From Roseburia sp. (GTDB lineage Bacteria; Bacillota; Clostridia; Lachnospirales; Lachnospiraceae), in contig JAHZFL010000006.1 of assembly GCA_019421345.1 (NCBI GenBank), positions 67,046 through 131,045 on the forward strand: 64,000 nt of DNA. Direction: 5' to 3'. The position numbers and the translations under genes were made by a program. The notes under the pieces were generated by a model. It did no database searches. It saw only the letters and a list, made by a program, of their open reading frames with translations, and was not told where the DNA came from. Of this stretch, positions 34,008 to 42,754 are shown one piece after another (positions within the stretch are counted from its first letter, which is position 1; every line of letters begins with the position of its first letter).

Positions 34008-34826
34008 ATGGTAATTCAGCACAATCTTACAGCGATGAACTCTAACAGAATGTTAGGCATCACAACAAAGCAGCAGGCAAAGCAGTCTGAGCAGTTGGCA
34101 TCCGGTTACAGAATCAACCGCGCAGCTGATGATGCAGCAGGTTTGACAATTTCTGAGAAGATGAGAAGTCAGATTCGTGGTCTGAATAAGGCTTCTAGCA
34201 ATGCGCAGGATGGTGTTTCTTTGATTCAGGTTGCTGAGGGTGCGTTAAACGAGGCGCATTCTATTCTGCAGAGAATGAATGAGCTTGCAACACAGGCGGC
34301 AAACGATACGAATACAGCTGCTGACAGAACTGCTATTCAGAAGGAAATTGATGCTTTGACGAAAGAGTTGGATCGTATTGCTTCTACGACACAGTATAAC
34401 ACCATGAATTTGCTGAGTGGAGGATTCAAAAATAAGAAGCTTCAGGTAGGTGCATTAAAGGGTCAGACTATATCGATTAGTATTAGTTCTATAAATGCAA
34501 AATCCCTTGGTATTCAGGATACTAATAAAAAGGTTGAAAATAATACTGAAGCAGCAAAAGCTATGTCTACATTCCAAAAAGCTATTTCTAAGGTATCTAC
34601 TATTCGCTCTGATTTAGGTGCTATTCAGAACAGATTAGAGCATACGATTGCAAACTTGGATAATATTTCCGAGAATACACAGGCAGCAGAATCTCGTCTC
34701 CGTGATACGGATATGGCATCTGCGATGGTTGACTACAGCAAGAATAATATCCTTGCACAGGCAGGTCAGTCTATGCTTGCTCAGGCAAATGCATCTAAGC
34801 AGGGAATCCTTACGTTATTACAATAA
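34008..34826 (+). CDS. hag: Flagellin
   Basis: Filament subunit, 272 aa, consisting of little more than the D0/D1 core. The N-terminus is MVIQHNLTAMNSNRMLG with LASGYRINRAADDAAGL. The C-terminus has AESRLRDTDMASAMVDYSKNNILAQAGQSMLAQAN. A short middle of about 60 residues (140-200) replaces the variable domains and holds many Ser/Thr/Lys, candidate sites for the glycosylation and lysine methylation enzymes encoded nearby. ATG 34008 follows AAGGAGGAAAAT; the open frame upstream to 33909 is leader sequence. Codon use (few rare codons) is that of a highly expressed gene. Confidence 0.97.
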   Translation: MVIQHNLTAMNSNRMLGITTKQQAKQSEQLASGYRINRAADDAAGLTISEKMRSQIRGLNKASSNAQDGVSLIQVAEGALNEAHSILQRMNELATQAANDTNTAADRTAIQKEIDALTKELDRIASTTQYNTMNLLSGGFKNKKLQVGALKGQTISISISSINAKSLGIQDTNKKVENNTEAAKAMSTFQKAISKVSTIRSDLGAIQNRLEHTIANLDNISENTQAAESRLRDTDMASAMVDYSKNNILAQAGQSMLAQANASKQGILTLLQ

Positions 34827-34856
34827 TTGGATTGCAGATTAGTAAGAAAATTAAAA

Positions 34857-34892
34857 AAATAAAGTCGACAGTTCTGTCGACTTTATTTTTTT
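34857..34892 (+). terminator. Flagellin terminator
   Basis: A 15-bp perfect stem AAATAAAGTCGACAG/CTGTCGACTTTATTT with loop TT and a T run. Some read-through into the small gene at 34915 is likely because no other promoter is visible there. Confidence 0.92.
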
Positions 34893-34914
34893 AGAGGAAA
34901 GAGGAGGTGAGTGT

Positions 34915-35238
34915 GTGACAGAGAAAATAAAAATGGCTGAGATGTTATCAGAGCAGATATGTAAGGTAATCTTGGAACTGCGTCAGAATCAGGAGATGGC
35001 AATGTCGCATCTGGCGGAGGTGTTACCGGAGGTTGTGAATATATTTCAAGAGCTGTTTAAAATGGCACAAATATATGAAGATGAGTTGGAAATACCGACA
35101 GATATTTTATTACAGCAGTTACAGAATTTTGAACAGTCTTATCAGCAGTGTGATCTAGTGCTGCTTGCGGATTCACTGGAGTATGAGATTGGGGAAAGCA
35201 TCGCTTTTTATCTTGAAATATTAAAAAGTATGGAGTAG
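34915..35238 (+). CDS. Small helical protein of unknown function, next to Maf
   Basis: Protein of 107 aa that I do not recognise. It is acidic, lacks signal peptide and membrane helices, and is predicted by eye to be all helix (EMLSEQICKVILELRQNQEMAM, then ILLQQLQNFEQSYQQCDLVLLADSLEYEIGESIAFYLEIL). GTG 34915 has GAGGAGGTGA eight bases upstream. It ends six bases before the Maf glycosyltransferase gene, so it is coupled to it and may be a partner or adaptor for flagellin modification. That role is inferred from position only. Confidence 0.7.
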   Translation: MTEKIKMAEMLSEQICKVILELRQNQEMAMSHLAEVLPEVVNIFQELFKMAQIYEDELEIPTDILLQQLQNFEQSYQQCDLVLLADSLEYEIGESIAFYLEILKSME

Positions 35239-35244
35239 AAATAC

Positions 35245-37119
35245 ATGTGGAATGAAACAGAAAGAAGAAGTATTCAAGCGGTTTTGGGCACACAAGAGAT
35301 GGTGACGGAGCAGGATTTTGAGAATGCTTATCAGAATAGAGGGAACGAAAAAATTGTGGTTTTGGAAGATATTTCTGCCAAAGAAGAGCAGATTTTGGCA
35401 CTACAGAAGGGGGCTGGCATTTGGTATCTGCAGAGTCGTTATGATGCAGAGCGGGCAGCCGGACAGTGGGCAGAGCAGATAAAAGAAACCGTTAGCAGTA
35501 ATTCTGTCATTGTTGTGTTTGGATTTGCAGATGGAAGCTATATCAGTAAACTGCTTTTGCATAATAAAACATCGCATATTTTAATTTATGAGCCGAGTGC
35601 AGAGATATTCTGGAGTGTCTTTGGCAGGGAGAATGTTGCGGAATTATTGGAGAGGGAGCGAGTGCATCTTGTGATTGAGGGGATCTGTGATAATTTGTTT
35701 TTCCCATATCTTCAAGCTCTTGTAAATTTTTCAAATTACCGTTTGATCCATACTTGTGTATTGCCAAATTATAATGAAGTATTTCCTAATTCCTATCGTC
35801 ATATGATGGAAAAGCATTTATTTGCAGTAAAAGGTATTATTTTTAACAGAAATACAGAGATATATTTTGGAAGAGCAGTTATTCATAATTTTTTACATTT
35901 GGCAAAAGATGTAACAGAACAATATTCCATTGTGCAGTTAGAAAATATTATAAAAAAGAAAGGTTTAGAAGGCTTACCGGCAGTGTTGGTGGCGGCTGGA
36001 CCATCTCTGGACAAGAACATCGAACAACTTAAAGTAGTGCAGGAGCATGTATTTATTATGGCAGTTGATACGGCGCTTAATACAGTGCTTGGTCATGGGA
36101 TTATACCGGATATGACAATTACAGTAGATAGTCGTAAACCTTTGGAGCTGTTTGCAGATGAGCGGGTAAAGGAGATCCCAATTGCTTTGGCGCTCTGCTC
36201 GAATGAGAAAGTTGTTGCGCGGAGCAAAGCGAAGCGGTTTTATGAATTAGACCCGCAGGAGTATTTGGGGATTTTGTATGGAAAGTTAGAAAAAGAAGTA
36301 GAGTCATTGGCAACTGGAGGCTCCGTGGCGAATAATGCTCTGTCGTTACTTGTGCTGATGGGGTTTAAAACGATTCTTTTTATGGGGCAGGACTTGGCAT
36401 ATCCAAACGGACAGCAGCACACGTTTGCAGCGTACCATAAGCAGGAGGAGTTGCAAGAAGGAAGAAAGTATTTTGAGATAGACGATATCTATGGAAATCG
36501 AGTTCTCACAGAGGAGAATATGGAGGTTTATCTCAGGTGGTTTGAATCCTATATTGATTTGCTTCCGGAGATACGGTTTATAGATGCGACGGAGGGAGGG
36601 GCGAGGATACAGGGGACGGAAATCAGGACAATGGCAGAAATGGCACAAGAGCTTACTGAAAATTGTTTTGATAAGACGGTTATCTTTAAGGACATTCATC
36701 CATATTTGAAAGATGAAGAACAGATGAAAATAAAACAAATGATCAGAGAACTTCCCGAACAGTTGAAAGAAGCAGAGCAGCGGATCAAAAAGGGCATGCA
36801 GCTTTATGAAAAGCTGGACAAGGTTAACCGGAAGAGTAGGGGGGCTGCACCATCTTTGAGCAGGATGCTGGAGCAGATTGCGGAACTCAATACATATATG
36901 AATGAAGCGCCTGCATTAGCACTTGTGAAGTATTATACAATAGAGGTAGGCTATCATGTAGCCGGTCAGGTACTGCTTTATGATGAAAAAGCAAATATGT
37001 ATGAGCAGATTAAGGGACTTATTGAAAATGGGGAGATTCTTTTAAAAGGATATTTGGAGGGAATTGCAGAATTTCAAAAAGACATGGATGATTTCATAAA
37101 AGGCTTTATCAGGGAATGA
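35245..37119 (+). CDS. Motility-associated Maf-type glycosyltransferase (DUF115), copy 1
   Basis: Cytoplasmic protein of 624 aa of the DUF115/MptE-like Maf family, which transfers pseudaminic or legionaminic acid to flagellin Ser/Thr. The central domain (about 200-470) contains AAGPSLDKNIEQLK, the family's Gly-rich nucleotide-sugar motif. TGGSVANNALSLLVLMG and DLAYPNGQQHT follow. The C-terminal helical region (480-624) is typical of substrate-binding tails. Its neighbours are flagellin, the small gene at 34915 and the pse operon. A second Maf-type gene with the same core lies at 45192. Confidence 0.88.
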   Translation: MWNETERRSIQAVLGTQEMVTEQDFENAYQNRGNEKIVVLEDISAKEEQILALQKGAGIWYLQSRYDAERAAGQWAEQIKETVSSNSVIVVFGFADGSYISKLLLHNKTSHILIYEPSAEIFWSVFGRENVAELLERERVHLVIEGICDNLFFPYLQALVNFSNYRLIHTCVLPNYNEVFPNSYRHMMEKHLFAVKGIIFNRNTEIYFGRAVIHNFLHLAKDVTEQYSIVQLENIIKKKGLEGLPAVLVAAGPSLDKNIEQLKVVQEHVFIMAVDTALNTVLGHGIIPDMTITVDSRKPLELFADERVKEIPIALALCSNEKVVARSKAKRFYELDPQEYLGILYGKLEKEVESLATGGSVANNALSLLVLMGFKTILFMGQDLAYPNGQQHTFAAYHKQEELQEGRKYFEIDDIYGNRVLTEENMEVYLRWFESYIDLLPEIRFIDATEGGARIQGTEIRTMAEMAQELTENCFDKTVIFKDIHPYLKDEEQMKIKQMIRELPEQLKEAEQRIKKGMQLYEKLDKVNRKSRGAAPSLSRMLEQIAELNTYMNEAPALALVKYYTIEVGYHVAGQVLLYDEKANMYEQIKGLIENGEILLKGYLEGIAEFQKDMDDFIKGFIRE

Positions 37120-37126
37120 AAAGAAT

Positions 37127-37153
37127 TAAAGAACAAACATAAATTTCCGATAT
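37127..37153 (+). promoter_or_regulatory. Sigma-28 promoter of the pseudaminic acid operon
   Basis: TAAA (37127-37130), 15 bases, TCCGATAT (37146-37153). This places sugar synthesis under the same sigma factor as flagellin, so donor supply and acceptor protein would be made together. Confidence 0.75.
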
Positions 37154-37205
37154 ATATATAATAAATGATTGCAGGAAGCAATAAAGAATGCAGGAGGCAG
37201 AACAT

Positions 37206-38198
37206 ATGTTAAATAATAAGACAATTCTTATAACCGGTGGAACGGGATCTTTTGGCAATGCGTTTACGGAATATGTATTGACGCATTACAATCCGAAGAA
37301 GATTATTATTTATTCCAGAGATGAGTTTAAGCAATTTCATATGGCAAATAAATTTAAGGAATCTCACGAAAAATTAAGGTTTTTTATTGGGGATGTTAGA
37401 GATAAGGAGCGTCTGCTCCGTGCCTTTGATGGCGTGGATTATGTGGTACATGCAGCAGCGCTTAAGCAGGTGCCTGCCTGTGAGTACAATCCGATGGAAG
37501 CAGTCAAGACAAATATCAATGGTGCAATGAATATTGTCGATGCAGCGTTGGATTGTGGGGTAAAAAAGGTGGTTGCTTTATCAACTGATAAGGCGGTGAA
37601 TCCGGTAAATTTATATGGCGGAACGAAGCTCGTATCAGACAAGCTGTTTATTGCTGCTAACGCCTATGCCGGTAGTAAGAATGTAAGCTTTTCTATTGTC
37701 CGTTATGGGAATGTGGCGGGAAGCAGGGGATCTGTCATCCCGTTTTTTAGGAATTTGGCGAATAAGGGAGAGACAGCTTTACCGATTACAGATTATCGTA
37801 TGACCAGATTTTGGATCAGTTTGGACGAGGGGGTACAGCTTGTGATTAAAGCGCTTGCGGAGGCTGCCGGAGGGGAAACATTTATTTCTAAGATTCCGTC
37901 TTTTAAGATTACTGATCTGGCGCAGGCAATTCTTCCGGGATGTGAGATGCCGGAGGTGGGGATCCGAGAAGGAGAGAAGCTCCATGAAATTATGGTAACA
38001 AGAGAAGATTCTCCGCTTACTTATGAATATGAAAAGCATTTTATTGTTTATCCGCACTATGACTGGTGGGGCAAAGACCGAGTGATTCCAGGAGGAACGA
38101 AAGTGGCGGATGGATTTGAATATAGCTCCGGAAAGAATGCCGCATGGCTATCCGTAGAAGAATTGAGGAATCGTCTTTCTGGTGTGCAGGAGTATTAG
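37206..38198 (+). CDS. pseB: UDP-GlcNAc 4,6-dehydratase (inverting), PseB
   Basis: First enzyme of pseudaminic acid synthesis, 330 aa. It is a short-chain dehydrogenase-fold protein with the NADP motif TGGTGSFGNAF near the start, and STDKAVNPVNLYGGTK carrying the catalytic Tyr-x3-Lys type pair. YSRDEFKQFHMA is characteristic of the PseB branch. ATG 37206 follows AGGAGGCAGAACAT; an in-frame ATG at 37188 lacks a site. It opens the operon B-F-I-H-G. Confidence 0.95.
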   Translation: MLNNKTILITGGTGSFGNAFTEYVLTHYNPKKIIIYSRDEFKQFHMANKFKESHEKLRFFIGDVRDKERLLRAFDGVDYVVHAAALKQVPACEYNPMEAVKTNINGAMNIVDAALDCGVKKVVALSTDKAVNPVNLYGGTKLVSDKLFIAANAYAGSKNVSFSIVRYGNVAGSRGSVIPFFRNLANKGETALPITDYRMTRFWISLDEGVQLVIKALAEAAGGETFISKIPSFKITDLAQAILPGCEMPEVGIREGEKLHEIMVTREDSPLTYEYEKHFIVYPHYDWWGKDRVIPGGTKVADGFEYSSGKNAAWLSVEELRNRLSGVQEY

Positions 38199-38214
38199 AT
38201 AAAGCATGGAGAAG

Positions 38215-38244
38215 AGCCGATTTCTATATTGTGGGAAATCGGCT
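38215..38244 (+). terminator. Hairpin between pseB and pseF
   Basis: A 10-bp perfect stem AGCCGATTTC/GAAATCGGCT around a 10-base loop, followed by TTATAATA. The weak T content suggests partial termination or stabilisation rather than a full stop inside the operon. Confidence 0.6.
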
Positions 38245-38274
38245 TTATAATATGAAAAATAAGAGGACAAGACA

Positions 38275-38982
38275 TTGAGAGAGCAAACGATTGCGATTAT
38301 AACTGCCCGGGGAGGAAGTAAGCGGATACCACGGAAGAATATTAAACCATTTTGCGGAAAGCCAATCATTGAATATTCGATACAGGCGGCAATGGCAGCT
38401 GGAATATTTGATACGATTATGGTGTCTACGGATGATGAGGAAATTGCACAGGTGGCGAGGAAGGTGGGAGCAGAAGTACCCTTTTTCCGAAAGAAAGAGA
38501 CGTCGGGAGATTTTGCGACGACTTCGGATGTTTTGAGAGAGGTTTTGCAAGAATACCAAAAAAGGGGAAAGACATATGAAACCGGCTGTTGCCTTTATCC
38601 AACGGCTCCATTAGTGACTGCCGATAAGCTAAGAGAGGCGATGCATATGTTACATACACAAGGGTGGGATTCGGTAATGCCGATCACAGCGTTCTCGTTC
38701 CCGCCTTTGCGGGGAATGGAGCTTACAAACGGGAGGATTGCTTATAAGTGGCAAGAAAATGCAGACGTACGTTCACAGGACTTAAAAACATTGTATCATG
38801 ATTGCGGGCAATTCTACATGTTTCAGGTAAAAGCATTTTTAGAAAGTGGAAAGCTTGTGATGAAGAATACAGGAGGATTGATTTTGGCTGAATCAGAGGT
38901 ACAAGATATTGATAATGAAATGGATTGGAAAATGGCAGAGCTAAAATATCGATTGATGCAGGATGAGAGGAGTAAGACATGA
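38275..38982 (+). CDS. pseF: Pseudaminic acid cytidylyltransferase PseF
   Basis: Activates pseudaminic acid as the CMP-sugar, 235 aa. The N-terminal signature AIITARGGSKRIPRKNIKPFCGKPII is that of CMP-sialic acid synthetase relatives. DTIMVSTDDEEIAQVA and FPPLRGMELTNGRI support the PseF branch. The start is TTG 38275 with AGAGGAC seven bases upstream, since no ATG is available at the conserved N-terminus. It overlaps pseI by four bases (ATGA). Confidence 0.93.
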   Translation: MREQTIAIITARGGSKRIPRKNIKPFCGKPIIEYSIQAAMAAGIFDTIMVSTDDEEIAQVARKVGAEVPFFRKKETSGDFATTSDVLREVLQEYQKRGKTYETGCCLYPTAPLVTADKLREAMHMLHTQGWDSVMPITAFSFPPLRGMELTNGRIAYKWQENADVRSQDLKTLYHDCGQFYMFQVKAFLESGKLVMKNTGGLILAESEVQDIDNEMDWKMAELKYRLMQDERSKT

Positions 38983-40031
38983 AGATAGGAAAAAGGGAGA
39001 TAGGAAATGGCGCTCCGGCATATCTCATTGCGGAAATGTCAGCAAATCATGCGGGAGAGCTTACTCTGGCAAAGGAGATTATTCATGCGGCAAAAGAAGC
39101 AGGTGCGGATTGCATCAAGGTACAGACGTATACGCCGGATACTTTAACGATTGATTCGGATCAGCCGTATTTCCATATAAAGGATGGAACATGGGGCGGT
39201 ACAAATTTATATCAGCTCTATCAGAAGGCATATATGCCGTGGGAGTGGCAGGGAGAGCTTAGGAAAGAGGCAAAGAAAGTGGGAATTGATTTCTTTTCGA
39301 CGCCGTTTGATAAGAGTGCTGTAGATTTTTTGGAGGAGATTGGCGTAGAGTTTTACAAGATAGCTTCGTTTGAATTGATCGATCTACCATTGGTTGGATA
39401 CATCGCATCCAAAGGAAAGCCAATCATTATGTCGACGGGAATGGCGACATTATCGGAAATTGATGAAGCTGTTTCTACTATAAGAAACTGTGGAAATGAG
39501 AATCTGGCATTGCTGCGCTGCGCAAGTGCCTATCCGGCAATTACAGACGAGATGAATCTTCGAACAATGCAGAATATGGCAGAGACATTTCAGGTTCCGG
39601 TGGGATTGTCTGACCACTCTATGGGGGCGGTTGGTGCAGTGACTGCTGTGGCACTTGGTGCTAGTATTATAGAAAAGCATTTTTGTATTGACCGTTCGAT
39701 TGAGAATCCAGATGCGTCTTTTTCGATGAATCCGAAAGAATATTCTCAAATGGTGAAGGATATCCGTCAGGCAGAGCGCGCAATTGGCAGAGTTAGATAT
39801 GGAATGACAGAGCAGGAGAAGAATAGTAAGTTATTTCGCCGATCGATTTTTTGCGTGCGTGATATAAAAAAAGGAGAGAGGATTACTGAAGAGAATGTAA
39901 GAGTTATTCGACCAGGAAACGGAATGGCACCGAAGTTTTATCCAGAGATTTTGGGGCAGCGTGCACTGATGGATATTGAGCGAGGAACACCGCTACATTC
40001 GGATATGATAGGAAGATATAATGAGGATTAG
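38979..40031 (+). CDS. pseI: Pseudaminic acid synthase PseI
   Basis: Condenses the 6-deoxy-AltdiNAc sugar with phosphoenolpyruvate, 350 aa. A NeuB-type TIM barrel (APAYLIAEMSANHAGELTLAKEII, then GLSDHSMGAVGAVTAVALGA and EKHFCID) is followed by a C-terminal SAF/antifreeze-like domain (RSIFCVRDIKKGERITEENVR). IRPGNGMAP fits the PseI rather than the LegI branch. It is coupled to pseF by the ATGA overlap and followed by pseH after two bases. Confidence 0.95.
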   Translation: MKIGKREIGNGAPAYLIAEMSANHAGELTLAKEIIHAAKEAGADCIKVQTYTPDTLTIDSDQPYFHIKDGTWGGTNLYQLYQKAYMPWEWQGELRKEAKKVGIDFFSTPFDKSAVDFLEEIGVEFYKIASFELIDLPLVGYIASKGKPIIMSTGMATLSEIDEAVSTIRNCGNENLALLRCASAYPAITDEMNLRTMQNMAETFQVPVGLSDHSMGAVGAVTAVALGASIIEKHFCIDRSIENPDASFSMNPKEYSQMVKDIRQAERAIGRVRYGMTEQEKNSKLFRRSIFCVRDIKKGERITEENVRVIRPGNGMAPKFYPEILGQRALMDIERGTPLHSDMIGRYNED

Positions 40032-40033
40032 AT

Positions 40034-40474
40034 ATGAGAGGGTATTTGAGAAGAGCGACAGAAGGGGATGTAAATATGCTTTTTATATGGGCAAATGATG
40101 AGATGGTGCGTGAAAATTCTTTTTCCAAGGAGCCAATTTCTTGGAGAGAACATGAGAAATGGTTTCAAAAGGTTTTGAAAAATCCCAATATAGCGCAATA
40201 TATTTATGTATGTGGTGGAGAGGAAATTGGACAAGCACGTGTCATAATTGGGGAGGGAGAGGGAGGGGAAATCAATTATAGTATTTGTAGCCATATGAGG
40301 GGTATGGGATATGGAAACGAACTTTTAGAGCTTCTGGCAGATCAAGTAAAGGTTGACTTTCCCAAAGTCAAAAAACTGACCGGAAAAGTGTTGGTACAAA
40401 ATATTTCATCACAGAAGGCATTTGTAAAAGCAAAATACAGGGAGACATATTGTGTCTTCGAACGAAACTTATAA
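40034..40474 (+). CDS. pseH: UDP-sugar N-acetyltransferase PseH
   Basis: GNAT-fold acetyltransferase of 146 aa that acetylates the 4-amino group in the pseudaminic acid pathway. It starts MRGYLRRATEGDVNMLFIWANDEMVRENSF, the usual RimJ/PseH start, and contains the acyl-CoA loop SHMRGMGYGNELL. The operon place between pseI and pseG strengthens the call. It begins two bases after the pseI stop. Confidence 0.88.
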   Translation: MRGYLRRATEGDVNMLFIWANDEMVRENSFSKEPISWREHEKWFQKVLKNPNIAQYIYVCGGEEIGQARVIIGEGEGGEINYSICSHMRGMGYGNELLELLADQVKVDFPKVKKLTGKVLVQNISSQKAFVKAKYRETYCVFERNL

Positions 40475-40498
40475 TTCCGATGTCAAGGGGAGAGAATA

Positions 40499-41506
40499 AT
40501 GTTGTGCATACGAGTAGATATGAATGATGAGATTGGGCTGGGACATCTAATGAGGTGCTTGGCGATTGCAGATGCACTTCACAACAGAGGAGAAGAAGCA
40601 GTATTTCTTTTGTCAGATGGGGAAGCTGTAAAATTGCTTACGGAGCGAGGGTATCGTTACGTCGTGCTGCAAACCCATTGGAACAAAATGGAGGCAGAAC
40701 TGCCTGCTCTGCGCCAATTGATTTATGACATGCATATTGATAAACTGTTGATTGACAGCTATCAAGTAACCGAAAATTATTTTAAAGAATTGACGAAGGA
40801 AGTGACGACAATCTATATAGATGATTTGGGAGCGGCAATCTATCAGACAGATGCTATTATTTGTTATGCCAATTATTGGAGGAGACTGCACTATGACAAG
40901 TATCCACATAAGGTAAGGCGTTTAGTTGGCTTACAGTATGTACCATTGCGCCCTGTATTTTGGAATTGTCCTCAGAAGAAGGTTGAAAAACAGGTGAAGA
41001 ATTTGCTCCTTCTCTCGGGGGGGACAGATCCCTGCAATGCCTTAGGGCAGATCCTGAGAGGATTGAGAAGGCAAAAATATGAAAAAATATGGGTGATGTG
41101 TGGACGTTATAATAGAAATGGGAGACAGCTGAAGTTACAGTATCAACAGGAAACAAATGTGATGATTTGTACGGATGTGTCGGAAGTTGAGGATTACATG
41201 GCGAAGGCGGATGTGGCAATTTCAGCGGGAGGGACAACCTTATATGAGTTATGTGCATTTGGTGTACCCACGATTTCATATAGCTTTGCGCAAAACCAGT
41301 GGGATAATGTCAGGCAGTTTGAGGAGGATGGTCTGATTGATTATGCAGGAGATATGAGAGAAAGAGGAACGGTGGAGAAAATACAAACAAAATTGGAGAC
41401 CTATGAAATGAATGAGCAGCTGCGTATGGTGCGGGCACAAAAAATGCAGCAAATGATTGACGGAATGGGTGCACTGCGTCTGGCAGAACTGCTCATACAA
41501 ATTTAA
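40499..41506 (+). CDS. pseG: UDP-2,4-diacetamido sugar hydrolase PseG
   Basis: Removes UDP to release 6-deoxy-AltdiNAc for PseI, 335 aa. A GT-B-like fold with the N-terminal EIGLGHLMRCLAIADAL motif, LLSGGTDPCNALG in the second domain, and AISAGGTTLYELCAFGVPTISYSFAQNQ in the nucleotide site, all typical of PseG. GGGGAGAGAAT precedes the ATG. It is the last gene of the B-F-I-H-G run and converges on the FliB genes. Confidence 0.93.
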   Translation: MLCIRVDMNDEIGLGHLMRCLAIADALHNRGEEAVFLLSDGEAVKLLTERGYRYVVLQTHWNKMEAELPALRQLIYDMHIDKLLIDSYQVTENYFKELTKEVTTIYIDDLGAAIYQTDAIICYANYWRRLHYDKYPHKVRRLVGLQYVPLRPVFWNCPQKKVEKQVKNLLLLSGGTDPCNALGQILRGLRRQKYEKIWVMCGRYNRNGRQLKLQYQQETNVMICTDVSEVEDYMAKADVAISAGGTTLYELCAFGVPTISYSFAQNQWDNVRQFEEDGLIDYAGDMRERGTVEKIQTKLETYEMNEQLRMVRAQKMQQMIDGMGALRLAELLIQI

Positions 41507-41514
41507 TGCGAATG

Positions 41515-41538
41515 AAAAATGCAAAAATGGCATTTTTT
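41515..41538. terminator. Bidirectional terminator between pseG and the first fliB gene
   Basis: AAAAATGC (41515-41522) pairs GCATTTTT (41530-41537) with a 7-base loop. A/T runs on both arms allow it to end transcription from either side. Confidence 0.7.
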
Positions 41539-41572
41539 ATGGATTCATTAAAGGAAGAAAATACAATCTTGC

Positions 41573-42724
41573 TTAAATCAAAGAGAGTAAAGTTGCATTA
41601 TCAGTCATCCCAAGGCTTTCAAACAGTTGGTACATGGTGTCAAGATTAGTATAAGAATGTTCAAAAAATCTTGAAATATTAGTATAAATAGGAATAAGGT
41701 CATCTAATGTAAGTAAGTCACCTTTTTGTTGATATACACCAAATGCAAATAGTCGATGCAGACAGAAAAGAAAGATAAAATTGGCAATTATTTGATGTAT
41801 ATTTTTATTCTTAGAGTAAGAATCCATATAATAACGAGTAAGATAGTAAACGCTGTATTGCTCATAACGGATCTCATAGTGATCAACACAAACGGAATCC
41901 CAGAAATCATTTGACAGAGGCTGTTCAAGTTTGGAACTGCAGAAAGCTAAGGTTTGAGGTAATATCCCTATATAGCTTTGGATAAATTCTGAATTGTGAA
42001 ATATATGTGAATGCTTATAAAAATCCAATGCAAAGGAAAGCAAAGACACTGAATTTGTTTGATGAACAATTGAGTTTTCTGCCAGGAAAGCAAGTTCTTG
42101 CTCGTCTGAAAAGGCATTCAAAATAATGTCTATATCACTATTAGATGCAAGGGACTGTTGTAATAAACTATTAAAGGAAATCATTAAGCGCAGGCGTGTG
42201 AGGATTGAAAAACGCCGGTTTTGCATAATATTGACAGATAGAGTCATTGCATTGATAAGAATATTAAAAAGTTTCCAGTTTTGTTCTGTATCGGATATGC
42301 TATTACTATTATCCTCTGCAAAATCAAACGGAATTATATTAGGTTCGGAGAGAATTAGCCGTGCTGCTTCTGGGCAGGATAAGGTAAGACTGTGAAAAAT
42401 AAGATCACCGCATTGCCATGATACTCTTGGGTACAATCTGCACACATCACACATTTTATCTGAACCATGCTGGAGGTAGAGGCTACAGAGATTTTGCTCA
42501 TTTAAAAAGGGACATTTGCCATCCTTAAGACGAATATAAAACTTTCCGTCAGATTCTATCATAGCATCGGCAAGCTGTGCACCTAATGCGCCTTTGGTTT
42601 GGAGGTACATTTTAGCATGCGCATCATCAATGTCAATTGCCCATCCACCTGCGCAACAGTTATCAGAGCAGGCAGAGCCCGTACATTCAAATGTGTCGAA
42701 GAGACCAAAAGTTAATGATTTCAT
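41573..42724 (-). CDS. Flagellin lysine-N-methylase FliB, copy 1
   Basis: Enzyme of 383 aa of the FliB family, which methylates surface lysines of flagellin. The Cys-rich N-terminus FDTFECTGSACSDNCCAGGW and the second group KCPFLNEQNLCSLY and CDVCRLYPR carry the conserved cysteines thought to bind a metal cluster. The C-terminal part is helical with many Tyr/Phe. It lies directly downstream of a paralogue (42755) with which it shares most of the N-terminal 200 residues, and is noticeably more AT-rich than the pse genes, suggesting later acquisition. AAAGG precedes the start. Confidence 0.88.
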   Translation of the reverse strand: MKSLTFGLFDTFECTGSACSDNCCAGGWAIDIDDAHAKMYLQTKGALGAQLADAMIESDGKFYIRLKDGKCPFLNEQNLCSLYLQHGSDKMCDVCRLYPRVSWQCGDLIFHSLTLSCPEAARLILSEPNIIPFDFAEDNSNSISDTEQNWKLFNILINAMTLSVNIMQNRRFSILTRLRLMISFNSLLQQSLASNSDIDIILNAFSDEQELAFLAENSIVHQTNSVSLLSFALDFYKHSHIFHNSEFIQSYIGILPQTLAFCSSKLEQPLSNDFWDSVCVDHYEIRYEQYSVYYLTRYYMDSYSKNKNIHQIIANFIFLFCLHRLFAFGVYQQKGDLLTLDDLIPIYTNISRFFEHSYTNLDTMYQLFESLGMTDNATLLSLI

Positions 42725-42754
42725 AAAAAATTTACCTTTCGTAAGCGTATTTTA

